The notes under the pieces are model-generated. The model worked only from the letters and a program-made list of their open reading frames with translations. It was not told the DNA's origin and ran no database searches. A stretch of DNA of 64,000 nt from Prochlorococcus sp. AG-409-J19 (GTDB taxonomy: Bacteria; Cyanobacteriota; Cyanobacteriia; PCC-6307; Cyanobiaceae): assembly GCA_003215635.1 (NCBI GenBank), contig QCKC01000001.1, positions 62,001-126,000 of the forward strand. Reading direction: 5' to 3'. Of this stretch, positions 9,724-19,447 are shown piece by piece (position 1 is the stretch's first letter; every line of letters begins with the position of its first letter). The position numbers were made by a program, and so were the translations under genes.

Positions 9724-9849
9724 CAAACCGTCCAAAACAAGACACAAGACTTGGAATGTTAAACACTTCTCAGAAAAGCTGTTTAAACAATTTCAACTGC
9801 TATTCAGCTAGACCAAGAATTAGAAAGAGATTTTGGCAAGAAATCTTAT

Positions 9850-11223
9850 CTATAACAAGCCAACTGGATTTGCCGCAACTTCATCTGGAATTGAATTGCC
9901 TCCACCAGGTGTTTTGTTCTTAAGAACCAAACGCAACAATACTGGTGCTAAAAAAGTTGTGCCAATAACCATCAACAAAATAGCTGCTTCCAAAGAAGGC
10001 GTAAGAAGTCCAGCGCTTGTTCCAAGGCCAAGGAAAATTAAACCCACTTCTCCTCTTGGCATCATTCCCAACCCTACTACCAGTCTATTAGTTGGCTTAT
10101 CGATTATGAAAGACCAACCTGCTGCAATCTTGCCCAAAATAGCTACAACCAGTAAAAATCCTGCAACCACAAGAGCCGAGCGACTAGCTGGATCCAAAGG
10201 ATTGATTACAGAAAGATCCATTCCAGCTCCAACCAAAACAAAGAAAATTGTGGCGAACAATGAAACAAGCGGTAGCACTGATTGCTGAATGGCGTGATTA
10301 TTTTTTGAACTGCTAAGAATCAGGCCTGCCGCAAATGCTCCTAAAGCAGCTTCCAAACCAATCGCAGTAGCAACGAAGCAACTTAAAACAAGAATGACAA
10401 ACGAAGCCACAACAACAGCCCCAGGCGCCTTGAGGCGATCTAACAACCAGTCAAATGCAGGAGCTGCTGTTCTGCTTAGTGCTATTGCTGCAATAACAAA
10501 AACCGTTGCGGCAACGACCAACTTGATTATCGGAGCAATTTGTAGTGATCCACCTGTCGCTAAAGCCACAACTACCGCAAGAATGACAATCCCTAAAATG
10601 TCATCAAGCACAGCAGCTCCAATAACAATCTGTCCCTCACGAGTTTTTAAATAACCCAATTCCCCAAAAACACTTGCCGTGATACCAATGCTCGTGGCAG
10701 TCATGGATGCACCTGCAAAGATGGCAGGAATAAGGTCCACGTGAAATATGAACATCAAACCAAAGGTGCCAAAAGCGAAAGGAAGAATCACCCCAGCCAT
10801 AGCAACAGTAAAAGCCTGCACACCTACAGCTACAAGTTCATCTAATTCACTCTCAAGTCCTGTGAGAAATAGCAATGCATATAGACCAAGAGTCGCAACT
10901 GCTTGCAACGAAGGGAATGTCTCAAAATAGAGATCGGGCACAGCTTCAGGGGGAATAGAGGCCAATGCACTAATTAAATTGATGAAACCCTCGTTTAGAT
11001 GAGCACTTGTTGAAGGAGGCATCAATAAATGCAATCCAGAAGCCCCAATAATTACCCCGGCCAACAATTCACCAACAATCGTAGGGAGTTGTAGGCGAAC
11101 TAAAATCTCAGCAAGAGTGCGCGCAGCGACGAAAATCAACAAAAAATTGATTACCCCTATTAGGGTTTCAGCAACTTCAACATCATGTGTGCTTAGTACT
11201 GAAAGTATCGAATCCAAAAACAT
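9850..11223 (-). CDS. Na+(K+)/H+ antiporter, CPA2 family (NapA/Kef-type membrane domain)
   Basis: About 457 aa, almost entirely hydrophobic with roughly 12 membrane helices, exchanging monovalent cations for protons across the membrane. Typical CPA2 segments are visible: LPTIVGELLAGVIIGASGL in the first part, LFLTGLESELDEL, the exchanger core GASMTATSIGITASVFGELG and AVLDDILGI with the paired aspartates, and a late MMPRGEVGLIFLGLG. It lacks a C-terminal Trk/KefC nucleotide-binding domain. The frame extends to a GTG at 11274, but I prefer ATG at 11223 because AGAGG lies just upstream and the protein then begins at the first helix. It is 126 bases upstream of the hydrolase on the same strand. 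Confidence 0.9.
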   Translation of the reverse strand: MFLDSILSVLSTHDVEVAETLIGVINFLLIFVAARTLAEILVRLQLPTIVGELLAGVIIGASGLHLLMPPSTSAHLNEGFINLISALASIPPEAVPDLYFETFPSLQAVATLGLYALLFLTGLESELDELVAVGVQAFTVAMAGVILPFAFGTFGLMFIFHVDLIPAIFAGASMTATSIGITASVFGELGYLKTREGQIVIGAAVLDDILGIVILAVVVALATGGSLQIAPIIKLVVAATVFVIAAIALSRTAAPAFDWLLDRLKAPGAVVVASFVILVLSCFVATAIGLEAALGAFAAGLILSSSKNNHAIQQSVLPLVSLFATIFFVLVGAGMDLSVINPLDPASRSALVVAGFLLVVAILGKIAAGWSFIIDKPTNRLVVGLGMMPRGEVGLIFLGLGTSAGLLTPSLEAAILLMVIGTTFLAPVLLRLVLKNKTPGGGNSIPDEVAANPVGLL

Positions 11224-11315
11224 CTGCCTCTGATTTTTATCCCTCACTAGAAAACATAAAGGACAGAGAAACACCCCATCTAAAAAATTTGATCAAAACA
11301 ACATGGTGTTGATCT

Positions 11316-11331
11316 GAAGTTACTGAACTTC
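11316..11331. repeat. Inverted repeat in the antiporter/glgP intergenic region
   Basis: GAAGTT-ACTG-AACTTC is a perfect 6-bp palindrome with a 4-base loop. Just before it, at 11291-11314, is an imperfect dyad (GATCAA...TTGATC). The divergent spacer between the antiporter start (11223) and glgP (11520) holds these and nothing else I recognise. There is no T-run, so it is not a simple terminator. It could be an operator or chance. Confidence 0.3.
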
Positions 11332-11519
11332 GCCACCATGAAAAGGCAGCTAGCGTCAGCAAAATTCTGACTTTCAACAGGTTTATAGCCCTGCAACAAA
11401 TTGCTAAGGCTTAAAAAGATCCGTTGTAACGAACTTAGGTCAAGTGGAACCTTTTTCACTCCACCCTAAGCATCTACAAAAGACAGTTCTTCTAATCCCA
11501 GCAAACATCAACTTCTGTC

Positions 11520-14045
11520 ATGAGCAGCTCTCAACCACTCGATCTGCGTTTACCAACTCCTGGTTGTTATGCCGATCCTGAAAGGGCTGGGATCGATGCA
11601 GATGCTGTGTTCGATGGAATGACCGAACACCTTTTCTTCACCCTTGGGAAACTAGCGCCAACAGCAAGTCTTCATGATCTCTACATGGCCTTGAGTTACG
11701 CCGTTAGAGACCGTTTAATGACTCGCTATCTTGCAAGCCAAGAAGCAATTCGTGCACGTCCTCAAAAAACTGTTGCTTACTTATCAGCAGAGTTTCTGAT
11801 TGGCCCACAACTTAACAATAATCTGTTAAACCTAGGGATTCAAAAAGAAGCAGAAGAAGCACTTAAACGCTTCGGAATTGAATCACTTGCAGATATTCTT
11901 GAAGTGGAAGAAGAGCCTGGACTAGGGAATGGGGGACTTGGGCGCCTAGCAGCTTGTTATATGGAATCACTTGCCAGCTTGCAAGTGCCTGCTATTGGTT
12001 ATGGCATTAGATATGAATTTGGAATTTTTAATCAATTAATCCGTGATGGATGGCAAGTTGAAGTAACTGACAAATGGCTCAAAGGAGGATGGCCTTGGGA
12101 GTTACCACAACCTGACGAAGCTTGTTTTGTAGGATTTGGTGGTAGAACCGAAAATTACATCGATCAAAAAGGGGATTATTGCTGCAGATGGATTCCTAAT
12201 GAACATGCAATAGGAATCCCTCATGATGTACCTGTACTCGGTTATAGAGTAAATAGCTGCGAAAGACTAAGACTATGGAGAGCGGATGCAACAGAAAGCT
12301 TCGACTTTTATGCATTTAATATTGGAGACTATTATGGAGCTGTTGAAGAGAAAGTTGGGTCAGAAACATTATCAAAAGTTCTATATCCCAATGATGGAAC
12401 TGACGAAGGAAGAAGACTGCGCCTAAAGCAGCAGCATTTCTTTGTGAGTTGCTCGCTTCAAGACATGCTTAAAAGCCTAGAGAAACGAGGAATACCTATA
12501 CATGAATTTCACAACCATTGGACAGTTCAATTAAACGATACTCATCCTGCAATTGCAGTGGCAGAATTAATGAGATTGCTAATAGATGAAAGAAATTTTC
12601 AGTGGGATGCTGCTTGGGCAATTACTAGTCGTTCAGTCGCGTATACAAATCACACTTTGCTACCTGAAGCACTGGAAAAATGGGATTTAAACTTATTCAA
12701 AAGTATTTTACCGAGACACCTTGAACTTATTTACGAAATCAATCGTAGATTTTTGCAGCAGGTTCGTCTTCGCTACCCAGGAAATGATGCAATTCTAAGA
12801 AAATTATCGATTATTGATGAAGAAGGTGGCAAAGCAATCAGGATGTCTCATCTTGCCACAATCGGAGCTCATCATATAAATGGAGTTGCTGCACTTCATT
12901 CAGATCTAATAAAAAGACAACTCATGCCTGAGTTTGCTGAATTATGGCCAGAGAAATTTACCAATGTAACTAATGGAGTTACTCCTAGGCGATGGGTAGC
13001 CCTTGCCAATCCTGAGCTTGCCCATCTTCTTGATGAAGAATTAGGAACAGACTGGATTACAAATATGGAACTACTTAAAAATTTAGAAAAACGCCAACAT
13101 GACAATGCGTTTCTTGACAAATTTGGAGCCACTAAATTATCTGGCAAGAGGAAATTAGCCGGTTATATACACCGTCAGACTGGAGTATTAGTAGACCCTT
13201 CAAGTATGTTTGATGTTCAAGTAAAAAGAATCCATCAGTACAAAAGACAACATTTAAATGCTTTACAAATAATCACTCAATATTTGCGTATAAAGAATGG
13301 GCAAGGTGACGATCTAGCACCAAGAACTGTCATTTTTGGCGGCAAGGCAGCCCCAGGTTATTTTATGGCTAAATTAATAATTAGATTTATCAATGGTATT
13401 GCAGAAATAATTAATGCCGATCCAGACATGGAAGGTCGTCTAAGAGTAATTTTCCTTCCTGACTACAATGTAAAACTGGGAGAACAAGTTTACCCTGCGA
13501 CCGATCTATCTGAACAAATATCTACAGCAGGTAAAGAAGCCTCTGGCACAGGTAATATGAAGTTTGCAATGAACGGAGCATTAACTATAGGAACACTTGA
13601 TGGAGCCAATGTTGAAATTAGGGATCGAGTTGGCAATGATAATTTCTTTCTCTTTGGTAATACAGAATCTGAAATTCAATCTCTCCAAACAAATGGCTAC
13701 AAACCATCAAAATATATAGAAGAACTACCTGAATTAGCAGAAGCATTGCGTCTCGTAGAGGTCGGCCATTTCAGCAATGGTGATGGAGAACTTTTTCGAC
13801 CATTAATAGATAACCTCAGACAAAATGATCCTTTCTTTGTTATGGCAGACTTTGCTGACTACCTCAGGGTGCAAGGCGAAGTTAGCCAAGCATGGAAAAA
13901 CAAACGAGAATGGAACAGAATGTCTCTATTAAATACTTCTCGTTCCGGTTTCTTTTCTTCTGACCGTTCAATCAGAGAATACTGTGAGGGTATTTGGAAG
14001 GTAGACCCACTACATGTTGAAATCACATGTGATGTAAGAGACTAA
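11520..14045 (+). CDS. glgP: Glycogen phosphorylase
   Basis: Phosphorolyses alpha-1,4-glucan to glucose-1-phosphate, mobilising glycogen in the dark. The protein has the standard 841-aa length. Family blocks include KTVAYLSAEFLIG, EEEPGLGNGGLGRLAACYMESLA, the active-site stretch DVQVKRIHQYKRQ and the PLP site EASGTGNMKF, whose lysine K681 corresponds to K680 of the muscle enzyme. TNGVTPRRW is also intact. The phosphorylation and AMP-control segments of eukaryotic enzymes are absent, as expected for bacteria. Start ATG at 11520. It is monocistronic, convergent with rplT 34 bases downstream. Confidence 0.97.
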   Translation: MSSSQPLDLRLPTPGCYADPERAGIDADAVFDGMTEHLFFTLGKLAPTASLHDLYMALSYAVRDRLMTRYLASQEAIRARPQKTVAYLSAEFLIGPQLNNNLLNLGIQKEAEEALKRFGIESLADILEVEEEPGLGNGGLGRLAACYMESLASLQVPAIGYGIRYEFGIFNQLIRDGWQVEVTDKWLKGGWPWELPQPDEACFVGFGGRTENYIDQKGDYCCRWIPNEHAIGIPHDVPVLGYRVNSCERLRLWRADATESFDFYAFNIGDYYGAVEEKVGSETLSKVLYPNDGTDEGRRLRLKQQHFFVSCSLQDMLKSLEKRGIPIHEFHNHWTVQLNDTHPAIAVAELMRLLIDERNFQWDAAWAITSRSVAYTNHTLLPEALEKWDLNLFKSILPRHLELIYEINRRFLQQVRLRYPGNDAILRKLSIIDEEGGKAIRMSHLATIGAHHINGVAALHSDLIKRQLMPEFAELWPEKFTNVTNGVTPRRWVALANPELAHLLDEELGTDWITNMELLKNLEKRQHDNAFLDKFGATKLSGKRKLAGYIHRQTGVLVDPSSMFDVQVKRIHQYKRQHLNALQIITQYLRIKNGQGDDLAPRTVIFGGKAAPGYFMAKLIIRFINGIAEIINADPDMEGRLRVIFLPDYNVKLGEQVYPATDLSEQISTAGKEASGTGNMKFAMNGALTIGTLDGANVEIRDRVGNDNFFLFGNTESEIQSLQTNGYKPSKYIEELPELAEALRLVEVGHFSNGDGELFRPLIDNLRQNDPFFVMADFADYLRVQGEVSQAWKNKREWNRMSLLNTSRSGFFSSDRSIREYCEGIWKVDPLHVEITCDVRD

Positions 14046-14079
14046 TAAAAGGAAATCTTAATTTATTGCTAATTCTCTA

Positions 14080-14427
14080 TTATTTCTGAACTGATGAAAC
14101 TATTTCAGTAAAACTATTTGGATCTCGAATAGCAACCGCTGCCAACATTTTTCTATTAAGTCTAATATCTGCCTTTTTAAGAGTTCCCATGAAACGGCTA
14201 TAACTTATGCCATTCAACCTGGCTGCGGCATTAATGCGTGCAATCCATAATCTCCGGAAATCACGCTTACGTCTTCTTCTATCTCGATATGCATTGCATA
14301 GTGCTTTCATTACACGTTGATTGGCAGTCCTAAATAACCTGCCATTGCTCCCTTGAAAGCCGCGAGCAAGTCGAAGAACTTTGTTTCGACGCTTGCGAGC
14401 AATATTGCCTCTCTTAACGCGTGCCAT
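14080..14427 (-). CDS. rplT: 50S ribosomal protein L20
   Basis: A 115-aa, strongly basic protein of normal length that binds 23S rRNA early in large-subunit assembly. The N-terminal [20 protein letters not shown] and the following basic run are diagnostic, as is [17 protein letters not shown] in the globular domain. It lies 62 bases downstream of rpmI on the same strand, the usual L35-L20 pair. infC, which often precedes them in other bacteria, is not next to them here. In several bacteria L20 represses its own operon by binding leader RNA; I did not identify such a leader here. Start ATG at 14427. Confidence 0.98.
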   Translation of the reverse strand: MARVKRGNIARKRRNKVLRLARGFQGSNGRLFRTANQRVMKALCNAYRDRRRRKRDFRRLWIARINAAARLNGISYSRFMGTLKKADIRLNRKMLAAVAIRDPNSFTEIVSSVQK

Positions 14428-14489
14428 GGTTTTAAATCAAAAAAGGAAGTCGGGTCAATAAACTTGAAAAATTACTGAGAAGTCAATCG

Positions 14490-14687
14490 TTACGCATTAG
14501 GGAGCATCAAACTAACGTTTTCTGCATCACTTTCGTGAACAACTGCCTTTGTCGCCAAATGGCGCTTTAATTTGGTGCTCTTGTGATCTAAAAGATGATT
14601 ACGAAAAGCACGACGACGCATGAATTTGCCAGTTCCAGTTAATTTGAACCGCTTTGCGGCAGCTTTGCGGGTCTTTAGCTTAGGCAT
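14490..14687 (-). CDS. rpmI: 50S ribosomal protein L35
   Basis: A 65-aa basic ribosomal protein. The frame is open further upstream, to 14714, but the universal N terminus is [15 protein letters not shown], which begins at the ATG at 14687, so that start is used here. The conserved segment [16 protein letters not shown] follows. It is the first gene of the rpmI-rplT pair and is divergent from the SpoIID-domain gene, with the shared promoter region between 14688 and 14778. Confidence 0.97.
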   Translation of the reverse strand: MPKLKTRKAAAKRFKLTGTGKFMRRRAFRNHLLDHKSTKLKRHLATKAVVHESDAENVSLMLPNA

Positions 14688-14778
14688 CACTGACATGAAT
14701 CCATAGTGGACCACATTACGTCCTTGACCTGCCAGAAGCCAAGTGCGTCATCCTTAATTCTTTATACGCAAATCTGTC

Positions 14779-16353
14779 TTGCCTAAATACTTCCCAAATC
14801 AACTGCTGTGGCATTCAGGAAAAGTGGTGTTAGGAATGCTCATTGGATCGATAAGTATCGGTTGTCACTCAGTAAATCTGGCCAAGCCCAATACTAATGC
14901 TGTTAAAACACACTATAAAGTTGACTTACCACCGAAGTTGTCGCCTAAAAAAACATTCCTATGGATTGGATTAGGGCCTCAATTAGGCATAAAAGTTATC
15001 AACAATAATTCGAGCTCAAAAGTTCTTCTGAAGAGCGCTGGTAGGCCTATGAGCTTAAGAGATGGAAGCGGTAAATATTTTAAAGCTCAGAACTTTTCAA
15101 TCAATTTCAGAGAAGTCTCTTTATCTAAACCATATAATATAGAAAGACAAGTTATTGGACCATTTGCGAGTTTCGAATCAGCTTCAAGAGTTGCTAAAGA
15201 TCTTTCAAAAAAAGGATTAAAACCATTAATTGCACATCCTAGAGACTGGGAAGTGTGGCTTCCAGTTAAAGCATCCATCCCCATAAATATAAAGGTCTCA
15301 AAAATGATAAAAACAATTAATTCCTCTATTAAACCCTTTATTGAATTAGAAAATACTTCTCATCTTTTAGAAGGAAATATAGAGATTCAAGCACCTGATG
15401 GAATGCACTGGGATCAAGGCATTTTTCAAGGTCCCTTTCAATTGCAACCTAATTCCTATGGTTCATGGACATTAATTGAAAAAGTAAATCTAGAAAAATA
15501 TTTGGAAGGCGTCGTTCCTCATGAAATTGGCAGCAGATCTCCTGCTGCTGCACTACAAGCACAATCTGTTCTTGCAAGAACTTGGGCTATTGCAAATAGC
15601 CACCGTTATGCAATTGATGGATACCATTTATGTTCAAATACTCAATGTCAGGTATACAGAGATCCAAGGAAGGCCACTAAGTCAGTCAAAGAAGCAATAC
15701 AAAAAACAAATAAAAAAATTCTTACTTGGAAAAACCAGCCTATCCAAGCCTTCTACCATGCAAGCAATGGTGGCATCATGGCCTCCGCAGACGAAGCCTG
15801 GGCAATCAATAGATTGCCTTATTTAAAAGAAAAGGTTGATGGCAACAAAATTTTGCGTAACAAATTTCAAATTCCAATTAAAAGTAATAAAGAACTACGA
15901 GTCTTTCTAAAAACAAGTATTGGCGCTTTTGGAAGTAATCATTCTCGTTTTAGATGGGAAAGAACCCTAACTGCGAAACAACTAAAAGAATTATTTGAAT
16001 TCAAAGAAAAGATCAATGAAGATACCTTAAAACTAAAAGTATTAAAACGGGGAAAAAGTGGAAGGGTCTTGTCTCTAGAAATACTAGATAGCTCAAGTCG
16101 AAACAGAAAAATTCTAAGATTAGATGCAATTCGTAGATTGTTACCTCAATTGCCCAGCACACTCTTTGTTATACAGGAGGAGAATCAAGGAACATGGAAA
16201 TTATCCGGAGGGGGTTTTGGTCATGGGGTTGGCTTATCCCAAGCTGGGGCAATCGATTTGGCTAGCCAAGGATGGGGTATCAACTCCATTCTCCAGCACT
16301 ATTACCCAGGAACAAAATATGAACCTTTGCGTGACTTCTCTAAATCGCCTTAG
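14779..16353 (+). CDS. SpoIID/LytB domain protein (putative peptidoglycan-acting)
   Basis: A 524-aa protein. An N-terminal hydrophobic segment (VVLGMLIGSISIGC, about 17-30) looks like a signal peptide or anchor, with a Cys that is a poor lipobox match. A SPOR-like stretch (VIGPFASFESASRVAKDLSKKG) is near 125-145. The SpoIID domain follows with LEKYLEGVVPHEIGS, AAALQAQSVLARTWAIAN and a late GGGFGHGVGLSQAGA. SpoIID of Bacillus is a lytic transglycosylase that trims denuded peptidoglycan; cyanobacteria do not sporulate, so a septal or cell-wall role is likely. The start is uncertain: TTG at 14779 is used, and GTG at 14824 or ATG at 14836 are alternatives. It precedes the glycosyltransferase by 24 bases. 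Confidence 0.82.
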   Translation: MPKYFPNQLLWHSGKVVLGMLIGSISIGCHSVNLAKPNTNAVKTHYKVDLPPKLSPKKTFLWIGLGPQLGIKVINNNSSSKVLLKSAGRPMSLRDGSGKYFKAQNFSINFREVSLSKPYNIERQVIGPFASFESASRVAKDLSKKGLKPLIAHPRDWEVWLPVKASIPINIKVSKMIKTINSSIKPFIELENTSHLLEGNIEIQAPDGMHWDQGIFQGPFQLQPNSYGSWTLIEKVNLEKYLEGVVPHEIGSRSPAAALQAQSVLARTWAIANSHRYAIDGYHLCSNTQCQVYRDPRKATKSVKEAIQKTNKKILTWKNQPIQAFYHASNGGIMASADEAWAINRLPYLKEKVDGNKILRNKFQIPIKSNKELRVFLKTSIGAFGSNHSRFRWERTLTAKQLKELFEFKEKINEDTLKLKVLKRGKSGRVLSLEILDSSSRNRKILRLDAIRRLLPQLPSTLFVIQEENQGTWKLSGGGFGHGVGLSQAGAIDLASQGWGINSILQHYYPGTKYEPLRDFSKSP

Positions 16354-16377
16354 AGTTCAAGAAATCTACTTACTCTC

Positions 16378-17688
16378 ATGGCTGCGCTCGCTGTGACAGA
16401 AGATCACCGACGTAGGCAAACAGCCTTCTTCTTAATTGCATGTTGCTGCGCAGGAGCTGCACCACAATGGGCAGAAGCAGGGAAGAGTCTGCTGCCAGGA
16501 ATCACCTTGGCTTTTTTCCTTGGAGGTTTCGCACTCAGAACCGTACTAAGTCACAACAAGAATTCCTATGACACTTCAAACTTAATAAGTTTCGAAGGAA
16601 TAAATAATGAAAACCTCCCAGTCGTGGATGTTTTAGTAGCGGCAAGAGATGAAGAAAATGTCATCAATAGGCTTGTCCAAATGATTAGAAATATTCAATA
16701 TCCAACAGAAAAATTAAATTTGTGGATTATTGATGATGGAAGTAAAGATCGTACGGGTGAGATATTAAATGAATTAAAGAAAAAGTTTCCGCAATTGCAT
16801 GTCCTTAATCGCAAAAGAAATGCAGGGGGAGGTAAATCAGGAGCTTTAAATCTAGCTTTAAAGGCAACACAAGGAGAATGGTTACTTGTTCTAGATGCTG
16901 ATGCACAAATACAAGAAGATATTTTAAAAAGACTCATTCCATATGCAGAAAATGGGAAATGGGATGCAATTCAATTAAGAAAAGCAGTTGTAAATTCGGA
17001 CAAAAGTAAATTAACTCAACTTCAAGCTATGGAAATGGCTATGGATGCAGTTATTCAACAAGGTCGATTAAATAGTGGTGGGATTGTTGAACTTCGTGGG
17101 AATGGGCAACTTCTAAAACGGAGAATCGTTGAAAAATGTGGAGGGTTTAATGAAAAAACCGTCACAGATGACTTAGACCTAAGTTTCCGATTCCTTGTCA
17201 ACAAGGCTCGGATAGGGATTCTATGGGATCCACCTGTTCAAGAAGAAGCTGTAGAAACAATTTCGGCGCTTTGGAGACAAAGACAACGTTGGGCAGAAGG
17301 AGGATTACAGAGATTTCTCGACTATTGGCCACAACTTATTTCTAATAAGCTAAACATTCATCAAAAAACAGATCTAACCTGCTTTTTCCTCCTTCAATAC
17401 GCTTTACCTGTCATATCTATTGTCGATATAATTATATCTTCAATAACTCACACAATACCATCTTATTTTCCACTTTCCATCGTTGCCTTTAGCATCTCAG
17501 GTTTAGCATATTGGCAAGGTTGTCGAGGTGAAAGCGAGGGGCCAAACATACCTAAACCAAATCCTATAAGGATAATGCTTGCAGTTTTGTATTTAACTCA
17601 TTGGTTTATAATCATTCCATGGGTAACTATAAAAATGTCACTTTTGCCTAAAAAACTAATATGGGTAAAAACATCGCATCATGGATAA
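16378..17688 (+). CDS. Membrane glycosyltransferase, family 2, processive type
   Basis: A 436-aa inner-membrane enzyme. Two N-terminal hydrophobic segments (about 15-31 and 38-56) precede a GT-A domain with VAARDEENV (88-96), IIDDGS (116-121), LDADAQ (171-176), the acidic base site TDDLDLSF (262-269) and WRQRQRW (298-304). The D, DxD, acidic, QxxRW set is that of processive synthases such as hyaluronan, cellulose or poly-GlcNAc synthase. Three further C-terminal helices follow (around 335-425). It probably makes or extends a beta-linked polysaccharide, but product and acceptor cannot be told. It is likely co-transcribed with the SpoIID-domain gene, 24 bases away. Confidence 0.85.
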   Translation: MAALAVTEDHRRRQTAFFLIACCCAGAAPQWAEAGKSLLPGITLAFFLGGFALRTVLSHNKNSYDTSNLISFEGINNENLPVVDVLVAARDEENVINRLVQMIRNIQYPTEKLNLWIIDDGSKDRTGEILNELKKKFPQLHVLNRKRNAGGGKSGALNLALKATQGEWLLVLDADAQIQEDILKRLIPYAENGKWDAIQLRKAVVNSDKSKLTQLQAMEMAMDAVIQQGRLNSGGIVELRGNGQLLKRRIVEKCGGFNEKTVTDDLDLSFRFLVNKARIGILWDPPVQEEAVETISALWRQRQRWAEGGLQRFLDYWPQLISNKLNIHQKTDLTCFFLLQYALPVISIVDIIISSITHTIPSYFPLSIVAFSISGLAYWQGCRGESEGPNIPKPNPIRIMLAVLYLTHWFIIIPWVTIKMSLLPKKLIWVKTSHHG

Positions 17689-17701
17689 AATGCTACAGAA
17701 A

Positions 17702-19444
17702 TTAATCCAAGTCCAAAACCTCACCATTAAAAAAATCAGCTAGATTTTGTGCATCGCCTTGAATTCTATTATCAAGAGAAATCTCCTCCTCGGTTCCAAC
17801 TTCTTGTTTTTGATTTAAATCATACGATTTTTTTGGGCTCTCATAATCAGGCTTTTTAATTTCGGAATCATCATTTATATATTGTTGGTTATCTTGATTA
17901 TTTTGCTGACCAGGTTTAATACTGTCAAAGATGATTTCATCATTGCGTTGACTTTCAATAATTACTTTCCTGGACGCACCTAGAACTTTAGCAATAGCTT
18001 GTTCTAAAAGAATGCTTCGACTTTGAACCATTCCAATCCAATTGTCTGCAACATGCACTACAACGCTCTGATTATTAACGACGGCCAATTTTGCCTGTTG
18101 CGACAACAACATCCTGGTTGAAGGCAACTCCAAACTACCAAGAATTTGTTTCCAAAGCTCAGAAAGATCTTGAGATGTTTTATTGGAATTATTTAATTGA
18201 TCAATTGATTCTTTATCGATTTCGGAGACTTCTGCTTGATTTGCTGTATTTCCCTTAGAAGATTGAGAATTACTTGAGAGATAACCTTGATCCTTTATTT
18301 CTTTTGGAAGAGATGCAACTTTTATTTTTTCAGCAGTTTCTATTGTTTTTCCATTTGAAAGCAATCCTAAGAGTATTACTTCAATCCATAAACTAGGCTG
18401 CATACTATTCCTAAGTTGATATTCAGTATTCCTTAAATTTCTTTGCCAATCAAGAATCTCACTTAATTCTAGATTTTGATAATGATTAGCCAACTCATCA
18501 TAAATATTTGCAGAAATACTCAACAACTCAGGTTTACCTGGAGCCGCCTTTATTAAAACTAAATCTCTCAATAGAGCTACGAAACCTTGCAGAACAGAAA
18601 TTGGCTCTTTACCTTGATCAATAATTTTTCGACAAGAATCAAGCAAGGCACTGGCATCCTTATTAGCTAAAGCATTCAGCAATAACAAAAGTTCCTCTTC
18701 AGGTACAACTCCTAATAACTGCCAAACCAATTCAACATTTATTTCACCTGTAATCAAACTCAATTGATCTAGCATACTCTCAGCATCTCGCAATCCACCC
18801 TGCGCTTTCTGGGCTACTAAATGCAAAGCTTTCGAGTCAATTCGGATTGATTCGGAATCAGCAATCATCTGTAGATGTTTGACAAGTAATTCATTTCTAA
18901 TTCTCTTAAAATCAAAACGCTGGCAGCGGCTAAGAATAGTAGGTAATACTCTTTGCGGATCAGTTGTAGCGAGAACAAAAACCACCTGATTCGGGGGCTC
19001 CTCCAATGTTTTCAAAAGAGCATTAAATGCCGCAGTTGAAAGCATGTGACATTCATCAATAACATATACTTTCCACCTTGCCTGAACTGGAGAGAATCGA
19101 GCCCTTTCGATCAGTTCCCTAATATTTTCGACACCAGTATTAGAAGCAGCATCTATCTCTATTACATCCAAACAAGATCCTTGAGAAATTGCCTCGCAAA
19201 GTTCACATTTACCACAAGGCTTTGGGGTTGGATGATCTTCATTAATACAATTAAGTGACCGAGCCAATATTCTGGCACTAGAGGTTTTCCCAGTTCCACG
19301 GGGTCCACAAAAAAGATAAGCAGGGGCAATACGACTCATCAACAATGCTTGAGTAAGCGTTGCCGAAATAGCCTCTTGTCCTACTAATTCATCAAAACGC
19401 TGTGGACGATATTTGTGATGTAGCGGCTGGTAGCCCTTAATCAT
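17702..19444 (-). CDS. dnaX: DNA polymerase III subunits gamma and tau
   Basis: Clamp-loader ATPase of the replicative polymerase. The 580-aa protein begins with the conserved HHKYRPQRFDELVGQE. It has Walker A GPRGTGKTS (47-55), four zinc-binding cysteines (C66, C77, C80, C83), Walker B with VIDECHML (128-135) and sensor 1 in LATTDPQRVLPTILSRCQRF. A low-complexity linker (about 375-430) leads to a C-terminal tau-like domain and an acidic tail. It is the last gene of a leftward run and starts 3 bases after the LRAT-like gene. Start ATG at 19444. I see no convincing gamma-producing frameshift site at the expected position after domain III. Confidence 0.97.
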   Translation of the reverse strand: MIKGYQPLHHKYRPQRFDELVGQEAISATLTQALLMSRIAPAYLFCGPRGTGKTSSARILARSLNCINEDHPTPKPCGKCELCEAISQGSCLDVIEIDAASNTGVENIRELIERARFSPVQARWKVYVIDECHMLSTAAFNALLKTLEEPPNQVVFVLATTDPQRVLPTILSRCQRFDFKRIRNELLVKHLQMIADSESIRIDSKALHLVAQKAQGGLRDAESMLDQLSLITGEINVELVWQLLGVVPEEELLLLLNALANKDASALLDSCRKIIDQGKEPISVLQGFVALLRDLVLIKAAPGKPELLSISANIYDELANHYQNLELSEILDWQRNLRNTEYQLRNSMQPSLWIEVILLGLLSNGKTIETAEKIKVASLPKEIKDQGYLSSNSQSSKGNTANQAEVSEIDKESIDQLNNSNKTSQDLSELWKQILGSLELPSTRMLLSQQAKLAVVNNQSVVVHVADNWIGMVQSRSILLEQAIAKVLGASRKVIIESQRNDEIIFDSIKPGQQNNQDNQQYINDDSEIKKPDYESPKKSYDLNQKQEVGTEEEISLDNRIQGDAQNLADFFNGEVLDLD

Positions 19445-19447
19445 TGG

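Noticed and set aside
9833..10288. Open frame of 151 aa on the plus strand opposite the antiporter
   Set aside because: Its translation is a low-complexity Thr/Ala/Pro/Asn run that mirrors the hydrophobic antiporter on the other strand; the antiporter has clear family motifs, so this is an antisense shadow.
11291..11314. Imperfect GATCAA...TTGATC dyad as a transcription terminator
   Set aside because: No T-run follows on either strand and the arms are interrupted, so it is at most a possible regulator site.
17828..17834. A7 run in dnaX as a possible -1 frameshift site for gamma
   Set aside because: The heptamer A-AAA-AAA is present on the coding strand, but it lies near the C terminus; slipping there would end translation a few codons on and remove only about 40 residues, unlike gamma, which ends after domain III.
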